Below, piece by piece: positions 8,385 to 15,648 of a stretch of DNA of 64,000 nucleotides. Below the pieces are notes generated by a model. The model saw only the letters and a program-made list of their open reading frames with translations, had not been told where the DNA came from and did not search any database. This DNA comes from Verrucomicrobiia bacterium (GTDB lineage Bacteria; Verrucomicrobiota; Verrucomicrobiia; Limisphaerales; Fontisphaeraceae). Within the stretch, counting starts at the first letter, position 1. Each line of letters opens with the position of its first letter. The stretch lies in NCBI GenBank assembly GCA_026414565.1, contig JAOAIT010000038.1, forward strand, positions 1 through 64,000, read 5' to 3'. The translations under genes were made by a program, and so were the position numbers.

Positions 8385-8558
8385 GTTTGAAGCCTTACCC
8401 TAGCCGCCCAGGCACACCTTGACAAGCGGAGAAGCTGACCCGACACCAACCCGGGCGCAACTCACATTGCGGCAGGATTCGGGAACAACAGACTGGCTAA
8501 CGTTTTGGAAAACGCGCGTCCCGCGTGCCGCCTTCGGCCCCCTGAAGCCATACCAATC

Positions 8559-8650
8559 CAGCAGGGATTAAACATCAGGACTGATGCCAACCGTTTTGCA
8601 CTTTCGCCTGCGACTATCCGGTTTTGCACTTTGCATTTTGCACTTTGCAT
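8559..8650 (+). repeat. Dispersed repeat, copy 1 (partner at 11985-12083)
   Basis: The blocks CAGGGATTAA, ACTGATGCC, CCGTTTTGCAC, CGCCTGCGAC and CCGGTTTTGCACTTTGCA occur in the same order at 11985-12083. The two copies bracket the second and third RHS cassettes. Confidence 0.75.
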
Positions 8651-8715
8651 TTTGCACTTTGCATTTTGCACTTTGCATTTTGCACTTTGCATTTTGCACT
8701 TTGCATTTTGCATTT
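8622..8715 (+). repeat. Tandem repeat, 14-bp unit, 6 full copies
   Basis: The unit TTTTGCACTTTGCA is repeated without change from 8622 to 8705, followed by a partial copy. The related locus at 12057-12083 has one unit only, so the array expanded in this copy. It is too short and has no spacers, so it is not CRISPR. Confidence 0.95.
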
Positions 8716-8729
8716 CCCCCTCCCCATAA

Positions 8730-9650
8730 ATGGCCTTGAAGGAAGGGCGGTTTTGGGAGATATTGGCTCCGGGTCAGCCGAAAACCATGCAAGCGTGGGG
8801 AACCATCGGCACATTGAAAGTCAGGGAGGAGGCAAATCCCATCCCACAGGATTCCTCTCCTCTGAACGACGCTTGCAACGCGGGTGGTTTGCTGGCGACG
8901 GTGATTCATCATGGCCCGAAGGCGGGGGTGTATTTTCCGTTTTATGATGGGAATGGGGATGTGATGGGGTATGTGCGGGAGGCGGATGGCTTGTTGGTGG
9001 CGCAATATGAGTACGGCCCCTTTGGCGAACTCCTCCGCGCCACCGGCCCCCTCTCCCAGACCTTCAGTTACCTCTTCTCCACCAAATACCACGACTGGGA
9101 AACCGGCCTCCTCTACTACGGCCACAGGTATTACAACCCTTCCACCGGCAGGTGGCCAAACAGAGACCCCATCGGGGAACGAGGGGGAATCAACCTTTAC
9201 GGCTTCGTAGGAAACAACCCGATCAGTCGGATTGATCCTCTCGGCTTGGACTACTACGGAGGTGGCAACGCTGACTTTCAGGAGAAATTTGCGTGTTGGT
9301 GGGATTGCGGTGCGGAGAAGTCCAAGAAGGCCGCAGCACTGGCCGGACAAGCATTGGAAGAAACGCAGAAGCGCTTTCCTGGAATGTCACTTCACAACGA
9401 CAAGGCGGATGCTTGGCGGCATTGCTTCTGGAGTTGTGAGATGGCTAGAGCAATCGGCCAAAAATGTGCAAAATCCATTGGCGACAATCACGAAAATGCT
9501 GGCGACCGAAAAGGGCAGCCCAAGAACGAGCGAGAAATGGATGAACACAACAACGCGGCTGGACGCGGGCTTGCATCTCAGACTGGCAACTGCGCTGACC
9601 TTTGCCAAAAGGCCCTTGATGACGGCAAACTGAAAGTCATCACGCCATGA
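8730..9650 (+). CDS. Orphan RHS-core tip with C-terminal DUF6973-like toxin domain
   Basis: A protein of 306 residues. Residues 1-50 are not RHS-like and may be a by-product of the truncation. Residues 62-164 are the RHS tip (QYEYGPFGELLRATGP, LLYYGHRYYNPSTGRW, RDPIGE, NLYGFVGNNP), then the IDPLGLD junction where toxin domains usually start. The C-terminal domain (about 175-306) has KADAWRHCFWSCEMAR (225-240), GDNHE (251-255) and MDEHNNAAGR (270-279). These conserved His, Asp, Glu and Asn resemble the DUF6973 family found at polymorphic toxin ends; the pattern suggests a hydrolase, activity unknown. The partner immunity protein is a lipoprotein, so the target is probably outside the cytoplasm. 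The TGA overlaps the next ATG. Confidence 0.8.
   Translation: MALKEGRFWEILAPGQPKTMQAWGTIGTLKVREEANPIPQDSSPLNDACNAGGLLATVIHHGPKAGVYFPFYDGNGDVMGYVREADGLLVAQYEYGPFGELLRATGPLSQTFSYLFSTKYHDWETGLLYYGHRYYNPSTGRWPNRDPIGERGGINLYGFVGNNPISRIDPLGLDYYGGGNADFQEKFACWWDCGAEKSKKAAALAGQALEETQKRFPGMSLHNDKADAWRHCFWSCEMARAIGQKCAKSIGDNHENAGDRKGQPKNEREMDEHNNAAGRGLASQTGNCADLCQKALDDGKLKVITP
8913..9221 (+). repeat. RHS-core direct repeat, copy 2
   Basis: 309 bases nearly identical to 503-811. The similarity stops shortly after the NNP codons, where the toxin-specific sequence begins. Confidence 0.75.
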
Positions 9651-10132
9651 AGTCTCGCAGAGTTTTCATGGCAATCTCGGCGGCAGTCGCTGCATTTGGT
9701 CTGTTTGCGTGCGCCAAATCTGAGAGCGGCATCGTGAGGGCAATAGAGCGTTCGGCACTGGCCGCGACCGCAACCACGAATCCGATTGTAGCCGTCTCTG
9801 CTGTGACGGATTTCGCGTGGGACAAACTGTTTATTTTTAGCCCATACACTCCGGTTGACAAAATCCATGCTCAATTGGGCTTCAAGTGGTCGGAAGCAGA
9901 GAAGACGCACATTGATTCGTCCGACACGTTCTATCTGCTGGTCTTCGTCAAGAGCAACAAAGTGGTTCGCCATGTGAAGTTGCCGCGCACGCTCGGCGAC
10001 TTCCAAGGTTTGGAATCGCAAAACGCTTTTGCATACGGCAGCGACACGTTCAAGGTCTTGTCCACAGGCGCGGGCAATGCCACACGGTTCACTTTCTCTG
10101 CCACGCAGCAGAATTCTCCCGAATCGAAATAG
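9647..10132 (+). CDS. Lipoprotein, probable immunity protein for the DUF6973-like toxin
   Basis: A protein of 161 residues. The N-terminus has basic residues, a hydrophobic stretch and a lipobox ending GLFAC (Cys22), so it is expected to be lipidated and exported. The mature part has no family I recognise. It starts in the toxin stop codon (ATGA), the arrangement seen for the other pairs here, and the cassette ends with boundary repeat C one base after its stop. The immunity role is inferred from position. A lipoprotein would protect the periplasmic face. Confidence 0.7.
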   Translation: MKSRRVFMAISAAVAAFGLFACAKSESGIVRAIERSALAATATTNPIVAVSAVTDFAWDKLFIFSPYTPVDKIHAQLGFKWSEAEKTHIDSSDTFYLLVFVKSNKVVRHVKLPRTLGDFQGLESQNAFAYGSDTFKVLSTGAGNATRFTFSATQQNSPESK

Positions 10133-10184
10133 CGCCGGCTGTCCCGAACAAGAGGTGTGAAGGATCTGGCTCGCCTCAGGCCGG
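10133..10184 (+). repeat. Cassette-boundary repeat, copy C
   Basis: It starts directly after the lipoprotein gene and shares CCGGCTGTCCCG, GAGGTGT and AAGGA-TCT with copies A and B, then CTCGCCT with copy B and CTCAGGCCG with copy A. Confidence 0.65.
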
Positions 10185-10248
10185 CTCGATAGAAGGTCGG
10201 CCACCCGCGCCTGCCGCACAGCCCTGGACGCTGCGTCTTCGCTGCGGA

Positions 10249-11046
10249 GTGCGGCAACGGAATGGAGTTGCAGGCATGACGATGGTGACGGTGGAACTAC
10301 AACTACAACGACAGTGTGGTGACGATTCTGGCGGCCGGACCGCCCGACGGGCACGGCGATCTATGCCTACACCACGCCATCGTCGCGCGTCGTGCCGGAG
10401 GTCGGGCTGTCGCGTTGTCGCCTGGTGGCCATCCAGAGACCCCATCGGAGAGAAGGGCGGGCCAAACCTCTATGGGTTCATCGCAAACGATCCTCTTAGG
10501 TATTTCGACCGGGACGGACGGGACATCGTAGCCATTTGCCCAAGTTGCTTGATGCCGATCTCCCCGTTCGATCCGAAGCCTCATGTCTGCAAACCGCCGC
10601 CCTTGCCGCCCCCGCCGCCCGACCCAGTTGGATTTGCGCTCTGCATGCGAAACGTAAATCCGGAGGGATTGGGAGAAAGTCTTTTGCTGATTGGTTTCCG
10701 GATTCTCCATCCCCAAACCCCAACCGACCACGCTTATCTGCACTACAAGCACTGCGACACGTGTGAGAGAGTTGGTTGGGGGATCGGTGGGACAAAACCG
10801 GGCGCTCCGCCTATTCAGGAGAAGAAATTCAATCCCACTGACTGCAAACCCTGCAAGCGGACGGCATCCCTTCTGCAATACGGTGCCCCTGGCAGAAAGG
10901 GCACCGAAGCCACTGACTCCGAGATTCTCGACTGTATCTCGGAGGTTCCAACATCGAAGCCCTACAAGCCCACTGGGAAGGGACAGTATAACTGCCTGGA
11001 CTGGGCCAAGGAAGCGGCAAGCAAATGCGGACTCGATTGCAACTAA
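10249..11046 (+). CDS. Truncated RHS tip with Cys-rich toxin-like C-terminus
   Basis: An open frame of 265 residues. Only residues 59-91 are RHS core (WWPSRDPIGEKGGPNLYGF, then RYFDRDGR). The part before is out-of-frame or low-quality sequence, so the gene is a fragment whose real start is unknown. The C-terminal domain (about 95-265) starts with CPSC and a Pro-rich linker. It then has TDHAYLHYKHC (H161, H165, H168) and, about 80 residues later, YNCLDWAKEA (C249). A His placed before an NC motif is the order seen in permuted papain-like (NlpC/P60, LRAT-type) hydrolases, so a cell-wall or acyl hydrolase is possible; this is a guess from motif order. The partner gene encodes a membrane protein. 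Confidence 0.6.
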   Translation: MRQRNGVAGMTMVTVELQLQRQCGDDSGGRTARRARRSMPTPRHRRASCRRSGCRVVAWWPSRDPIGEKGGPNLYGFIANDPLRYFDRDGRDIVAICPSCLMPISPFDPKPHVCKPPPLPPPPPDPVGFALCMRNVNPEGLGESLLLIGFRILHPQTPTDHAYLHYKHCDTCERVGWGIGGTKPGAPPIQEKKFNPTDCKPCKRTASLLQYGAPGRKGTEATDSEILDCISEVPTSKPYKPTGKGQYNCLDWAKEAASKCGLDCN

Positions 11047-11387
11047 AACTTCCGATAATCCTCGGAACCTTGCTGTTTTGCGGGCATGGTCTTCTTGTCA
11101 CGGCACTCTGGCGTGTCTCCGTAAGGAACATCGAGTTTGGGGCACTGTGGGAGCACATGCGCCTGACTGACCTGCCGGTGAGTCTGCTCTTGGACAACTT
11201 CTATGAGGCATACTCAAAGGTGTCCGGCGCAACAGCCCAAGATACCTATCACACGCCTTACTATCTGTTCCACCTGGTCTTTGGTGGCATCCAGTTTTTC
11301 GTTTGGGGATGGCTGCTCGGAACAGTATGGAACCGATTGTTGCATCGGACGCCAAGTGGAACTCCCCAAGAAGTTTCACCAAACTGA
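11025..11387 (+). CDS. Two-helix inner-membrane protein, probable immunity protein
   Basis: A protein of 120 residues that overlaps the toxin-like frame by 22 bases in another frame, with GGAAGCGG ahead of the ATG. Hydrophobic segments lie at about residues 8-28 and 82-102, with a ~50-residue loop between them that should be periplasmic. I recognise no family. The overlap with a toxin tip and the membrane location suggest immunity against a toxin acting in the periplasm or at the membrane. Confidence 0.6.
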   Translation: MRTRLQLKLPIILGTLLFCGHGLLVTALWRVSVRNIEFGALWEHMRLTDLPVSLLLDNFYEAYSKVSGATAQDTYHTPYYLFHLVFGGIQFFVWGWLLGTVWNRLLHRTPSGTPQEVSPN

Positions 11388-11707
11388 AGCTTTCGGAGTC
11401 TGTCTGCAGCCACCAGGACAGTTACACATCCCCCGCCAATACCATCACCGGGAAGGCAGATCGAGCTGGGCCAGGCGCAGAAGGGGCGGCGGCTTGGCCC
11501 CGATTTGGGCGACCGTGACGGTGATGATCCTGGCGCAGCAATGCGACACGCCACCTGACCTCGGCATGATGAGTAAATCCCAGGAATCGTTTCTTGCTGA
11601 GGTTACAAGCCCCATCCAGGGCGCGTGATCGCAGACGAAGCCTCTTGACCGCCTAGTCAAGAGGATCGTGCATCTGAGCCGCCGGACACGGATCGGCGCG
11701 ATGGCGG

Positions 11708-11916
11708 TCACGGTGATGCCGAGGTTGACGATCCTTTAGCCGCCGTAGCTGCTGCTTCGGTCTGGTTGACCACGGCGGCGACTTCGGGCGGTAGTTTACG
11801 ATGCCGGTCGAGGTAATACTTGGGGGTGGCCGGATCGTATTCCCAAAGCTGGTCGGGGTCGAGAGCCATCACCGGGATGTTGGCGACCGTCCAGCCCCAA
11901 TCGACCAGCTCGCTCT
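11708..11916 (-). pseudogene. Gene remnant, unidentified
   Basis: A minus-strand frame of about 69 codons with no start codon, bounded upstream by an in-frame TAG and ending in TGA at 11708. It reads VDWGWTVANIPVMALDPDQL, then WEYDPATPKYYLDRH. It is protein-like in composition, and the break at its 5' end suggests the C-terminus of a lost gene. I cannot name the family; a mobile-element protein is one possibility. Confidence 0.35.
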
Positions 11917-11984
11917 AAGTGCCCCCCGCGGCAGGTCTCCTAAGTTTTCACGTCATCAAACAGGCTTCGTCCCCACCGAAGCCA

Positions 11985-12083
11985 AACTAATCCGGCAGGG
12001 ATTAACAATAGAACTGATGCCCACCGTTTTGCACCCTCGCCTGCGACAATTCTCCGGTTTTGCACTTTGCATTTTGCATTTCC
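11985..12083 (+). repeat. Dispersed repeat, copy 2 (partner at 8559-8650)
   Basis: Matches 8559-8650 at about five in six positions by eye, but with only one 14-bp unit at its end where copy 1 has six. Confidence 0.75.
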
Positions 12084-12442
12084 CACTCTGCCTTCCCTCT
12101 CGGTCTCGGGGAGCGCAAGCGTCCCGCGTGCCGGGTTTTGTGAACATCCACGGGAGCGCCCACGGCGCGGCCACTGTGACGGTGAATCTGCAGCGGGCGG
12201 GGCGCCGGGGGGGGGGAATATGCACGTCTTGCGTGCGGGCAATGGAGAGGATGGCAACTAAAGGTTTAGATTGTTATGGGAAGGGGGAATTCTCTCAGGC
12301 GTTGTTGGGATGGGAGGTGTGTTTTTGGTGACTGGCGGGAGGTGGGTTTGAGATGGGGGAGGCCGTGGGCTGGCGAGAGTGTGGGGGGAAGGCAATTTGG
12401 TTGCGTTTATTGCGGTTCTTTGGCAATGAACAGGCGAGATTT

Positions 12443-13939
12443 ATGACGAAAGCAATGGCATGGGCGATGGCGGCCGGCGCGGTGTGGTTCGCCGTGAACG
12501 TGCAATTAACGCAGGCGGCGGAGGGTCCCCTGGCGCAGGTGCATTTTGCGGGGGCGCAGGCGCTGCAGAAAATGGCCGCCGGCAGCCGGCTGTTGAAGGC
12601 GGAGGCGCTTCCGGCGGCGCGGCAGTGGGAGGAGGACGTGGCCGCGAAGGTGGCACGGCTGGGGCCGGCGGTTTTCAATCTGGGAGTCTCCACCAATGCG
12701 GCGCCGCAATTGCGTCCGCTGGTGAGTGACTGGTGGCAGTATGGCGGATGGCTGGAGGTCAGAGGGCAGGCGGTGCAGCGGCAAACGGTGGTGGCCACGC
12801 GGCTTCCCCCGGAGCGGCGCGGGGTGTGGAAACAGACGTTGGATTCCCTCAAGTCGTCTGCCGGCGCGCAACTGGTCTACGGAGAGGAGGGGACGTGGTT
12901 GGTGGCGGCCGGGGGGGCGGACGCGGCCGGAGCGGTGAAACGTTGGACGGCACAGGTTAAATCCGGCAAAGCCCCGGCGCTGGCCCAGGACGTGTGGTTG
13001 CAGGCACGGTTCAATGGGGGGGCACTGGCTCCGGCGCTGGGCCTGCCGGTGGAGGCGGAGTGGCCGGAGGCTGATTTGGAGTTTTCCACGAAGGGCGAGG
13101 ATGTGCGGGTGCAGGGGACGCTTCAATTTGCCCGGGCGGTGGCGTGGAAGCCGGAGGCGTGGCGCATTCCGCGGCCTCTCATCCATGAGCCGCTGGTAAG
13201 CTTTACCGCGGCCAACGGGGTGGCACCGTGGCTGAGCAAGACCCGGTGGTTTCAGGGTCTGGAGCTGAAGACTGCGCCGAATCAGGTGTATGGCTGGAGC
13301 CAGTCGGGCATGCCATTGCTGGTGCAGGCGGCGGCGCGGATGGACGAGGCGACGAACACGGTGACGCGGCTGGCCAACAAGCTGCCGGCGGTGGCCTACC
13401 AGCTCATCGGGGGCAACAAGGTGGGGGACTTTTTCTGGGTCAGCAACCGGGCGGAGCTGCTGTGGCAGGGGCTGCCATTGATGTCGCCGTTGCTGAAGGC
13501 CACGCGGACGGCCGAGGGCGAGTTTGTGTGGGTGCAGATGTTTCCCGCGCCGGCGGTGGGGACCAACGCGCCGCCGGAGCTGTTTGCGCAGGTGAGCAAC
13601 CGGCCCAACCTGGTGTATTACAGTTGGGAAATCACCGAGCAACGGGTGAACAGTTGGCGGCAGTGGTTTCAGTTGCTGCCATTGTTCAGCGAGGTGCGGC
13701 AGGTGCCGGCCAATCTGCCGGGGCAGGCGTGGCTGCAGGCGGCGGCCCCCTTGCTGGGCAACACGGTGACGGAAATTACGTTTGTTTCGCCGCAGAAGAT
13801 GAACTTTGTGCGCCGCGGGCCGGTGGGGCTGACGGGTTTCGAATTGAATCTGCTGGCGCGGGCGCTGGACTTGTGGGGCCAGCCCGCGGATTTCGGCAAG
13901 CTGCAAAAACCGCCGCCCAAGGCGCCAGTGCCCAAGTAA
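12443..13939 (+). CDS. Exported protein of unknown function at the head of the pdxJ operon
   Basis: A protein of 498 residues from the ATG at 12443. The first ~25 residues ([18 protein letters not shown], then QAA) look like a signal peptide, which is why this start is preferred to an earlier in-frame ATG at 12353. The remainder is soluble and Ala/Trp-rich with no domain I recognise and no obvious catalytic motif. The stop is 4 bases before pdxJ, so it is likely cotranscribed with pdxJ-acpS and the two following envelope genes. Confidence 0.65.
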   Translation: MTKAMAWAMAAGAVWFAVNVQLTQAAEGPLAQVHFAGAQALQKMAAGSRLLKAEALPAARQWEEDVAAKVARLGPAVFNLGVSTNAAPQLRPLVSDWWQYGGWLEVRGQAVQRQTVVATRLPPERRGVWKQTLDSLKSSAGAQLVYGEEGTWLVAAGGADAAGAVKRWTAQVKSGKAPALAQDVWLQARFNGGALAPALGLPVEAEWPEADLEFSTKGEDVRVQGTLQFARAVAWKPEAWRIPRPLIHEPLVSFTAANGVAPWLSKTRWFQGLELKTAPNQVYGWSQSGMPLLVQAAARMDEATNTVTRLANKLPAVAYQLIGGNKVGDFFWVSNRAELLWQGLPLMSPLLKATRTAEGEFVWVQMFPAPAVGTNAPPELFAQVSNRPNLVYYSWEITEQRVNSWRQWFQLLPLFSEVRQVPANLPGQAWLQAAAPLLGNTVTEITFVSPQKMNFVRRGPVGLTGFELNLLARALDLWGQPADFGKLQKPPPKAPVPK

Positions 13940-13943
13940 CACC

Positions 13944-14699
13944 ATGCTCAAGCTGGGAGTGAACATTGATCATGTGGCGACGGTGCGGGAGGCCCGCTAC
14001 CGGGGCCGCGGACAGGGCGAGCCTGATCCGGTGGAGGCCGCCCGCCTGTGTGAGCAGGCGGGGGCGCATGGCATCACGGCGCATTTGCGCGAAGACCGGC
14101 GGCACATCCAGGACCGGGATGTCTGGAAACTGCGGGAAATCGTGACCACCCGGCTGAATTTGGAGATGGCCAACTCGGCGGAGATCATCGGCATTGCGCT
14201 GCGGCTGAAGCCGGACATTGTGTGCCTTGTGCCCGAGCGCCGTCAGGAGGTGACCACCGAGGGGGGGCTGGATGTGGTGGGGCAACGGAAAGCGATCAAG
14301 GAGACCCGCCAGCGGATGAATGACGCGGGGATTGAGGTCAGCCTGTTTATTGCGCCGGATCCCGCGCAGGTGGAGGCGGCGGCCGAAACGGGCACGCAAT
14401 TTGTGGAGCTGCACACAGGCGCCTTTGCGGAGGCATGGCCTGATCCGGCGACGCGGAGGGTGGAAGTGGAGCGGCTGCGGCAGGCCGCCGAGCTGGCCCA
14501 CCGGGCGGGTTTGCGGGTGAATGCGGGCCACGGCATTCATTACCAAAACATTCGCGATTTGTATGCGGTGCCGCATCTGGTGGAGTTGAACATCGGGCAC
14601 AGCATCATCAGCCGCGCGGTCATGGTGGGCCTGCCGGCCGCAGTGAAGGAGATGCTGGCCGCCATGCGGGATTATCCGGCAGGAGGCGGTGCGGCATGA
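13944..14699 (+). CDS. pdxJ: Pyridoxine 5'-phosphate synthase
   Basis: A 251-residue protein, the usual family length. PdxJ condenses 1-deoxy-D-xylulose 5-phosphate with 3-amino-2-oxopropyl phosphate to make pyridoxine 5'-phosphate, the last ring-forming step of the DXP-dependent vitamin B6 route, in the cytoplasm. Recognised by the N-terminus [53 protein letters not shown], and the C-terminal AGHGIHYQN, then [12 protein letters not shown]. It lies in the standard pdxJ-acpS pair, with its TGA inside the acpS ATG region (4-base overlap). Confidence 0.97.
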   Translation: MLKLGVNIDHVATVREARYRGRGQGEPDPVEAARLCEQAGAHGITAHLREDRRHIQDRDVWKLREIVTTRLNLEMANSAEIIGIALRLKPDIVCLVPERRQEVTTEGGLDVVGQRKAIKETRQRMNDAGIEVSLFIAPDPAQVEAAAETGTQFVELHTGAFAEAWPDPATRRVEVERLRQAAELAHRAGLRVNAGHGIHYQNIRDLYAVPHLVELNIGHSIISRAVMVGLPAAVKEMLAAMRDYPAGGGAA

Positions 14700-15073
14700 T
14701 CCTGGGGGTGGGCATAGACATTATTGAAGTTGCCCGCATAGAGCAGTCCTACCAGCGGTTTGGGGAGCGGTTTTTACAGCGGATACTTCGGCCGGCGGAA
14801 ATTACCTATTGCCTGAGCTTCAAGCATCCCGGGCCGCATCTGGCGGCGCGGTTTGCCGCCAAGGAGGCGGTTTCCAAGGCGTTTGGCACGGGGATTGGCG
14901 CGCAATTAAGCTGGCAGGCCATCGAGGTGGAGCGGCGGCCCTCGGGCGAGCCGTTTATCACGTTGCACGAGGAAGGGCTGGTGTTGCTGGCCACCCGTGG
15001 GGGGCGGCAGGTGCTGATCAGCCTCACCCATACCACCCAATACGCCGCGGCGGTGGCCATTTTGGAGGCATGA
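14696..15073 (+). CDS. acpS: Holo-[acyl-carrier-protein] synthase
   Basis: A 125-residue protein, typical for AcpS. It transfers 4'-phosphopantetheine from coenzyme A to the serine of acyl carrier protein, activating fatty acid synthesis. The motifs are [13 protein letters not shown] (Mg-binding Asp8 region), [14 protein letters not shown] (the Glu that also binds Mg, with Lys) and [14 protein letters not shown]. It overlaps pdxJ by ATGA upstream and the L,D-transpeptidase gene by ATGA downstream, so the three are translationally coupled. Confidence 0.96.
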   Translation: MILGVGIDIIEVARIEQSYQRFGERFLQRILRPAEITYCLSFKHPGPHLAARFAAKEAVSKAFGTGIGAQLSWQAIEVERRPSGEPFITLHEEGLVLLATRGGRQVLISLTHTTQYAAAVAILEA

Positions 15074-15648
15074 ACCACCTGGCCTGGAACCGCCTGCCGG
15101 CGGCCTTTGAACGCGCCTGCGAAAGGCGTGGCGTGCTGCCCACCGAGTACGCCCTGGCCGTCAGCGTGCGCCGGCAGCGGATGCGCCTGTATGTGCGGGT
15201 GCCGTGGCGGCGCGGGGGGCTGCCGCGGCCTGAGATGATGCAGGTGCGGGAGATGCGGATCTCCACTTCGCGCTTTGGGGTGGGACAGCAGGAGAACTCG
15301 AATCAAACGCCCCTGGGGCTGCATCGGATCGCCGCCAAAATCGGCGGCGGCTGGCCGGTGGGCGCCGTGTTCAAGGCGCGGCAGATGTGCGGTTATACAT
15401 GGCAGGGCCAGCCACAGGCGCGGATCGTGCATCGCATCCTCTGGCTGGCCGGACTGGAGCCGGGCGTCAACCAGGGGGGGACGGTGGACAGCTTCCGGCG
15501 CTACATTTACCTGCACGGGTTCAGTGATCCCCTGGCCCTGGGGCGGCCGGCGTCGCATGGCTGCATTCATGTGGGCACGGAGGATTTGTTGCTGCTTTTT
15601 GACTTGCTGCCGGTGGGCACGCTGGTTTGGATGGGCATGGATTGGTGA
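15070..15648 (+). CDS. L,D-transpeptidase (YkuD) family protein
   Basis: A protein of 192 residues with no evident signal peptide. The catalytic signature is intact: YLHGF (His149-Gly150) and ASHGCIHVG with Cys165 as nucleophile; the usual Arg after the Cys-Ile is His here. Family role: L,D-transpeptidases cross-link peptidoglycan or attach proteins to it in the periplasm. The missing export signal is odd; either it uses another route or it has a cytosolic muropeptide role. The start in the acpS stop codon (ATGA) is firm because of the coupling. The next gene starts in its stop codon (TGATG). Confidence 0.85.
   Translation: MNHLAWNRLPAAFERACERRGVLPTEYALAVSVRRQRMRLYVRVPWRRGGLPRPEMMQVREMRISTSRFGVGQQENSNQTPLGLHRIAAKIGGGWPVGAVFKARQMCGYTWQGQPQARIVHRILWLAGLEPGVNQGGTVDSFRRYIYLHGFSDPLALGRPASHGCIHVGTEDLLLLFDLLPVGTLVWMGMDW

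Larger units (their letters stand above)
8385..8729. other. Repeat-rich intergenic region
   Basis: It contains a degenerate REP-like hairpin (about 8517-8545), a ~90-base segment (8559-8650) repeated at 11985-12083, and a 14-bp tandem repeat (8622-8715). Open frames on the minus strand here are only the translated tandem repeat and are not genes. Confidence 0.7.
11388..12442. other. Degenerate region after the third RHS cassette
   Basis: About 1 kb without an intact gene. It contains a minus-strand gene fragment (11708-11916), the dispersed repeat copy 2 (11985-12083), a degenerate REP-like hairpin (about 12105-12140) and a run of nine or more G near 12208. It looks like debris from insertions and deletions at a recombining locus. 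Confidence 0.6.

Noticed and set aside
6816-8390. A 524-codon plus-strand open frame opposite the spermidine-synthase-like gene
   Set aside because: It is antisense to a well-supported gene, with Arg/Gln/Gly-rich composition typical of a high-GC shadow frame.
8622-8715. The tandem repeat as a CRISPR array
   Set aside because: Units are 14 bp, contiguous and without spacers, and there are no cas genes.
8462-8814. Minus-strand peptides rich in repeated NAKCKMQSAKCK
   Set aside because: They are only translations of the 14-bp tandem repeat and have no start or family support.
12506-13966. A 486-codon minus-strand frame opposite the pdxJ operon head
   Set aside because: Arg/His/Gln/Pro-rich shadow of the 12443-13939 gene; no family features and it would cross pdxJ.
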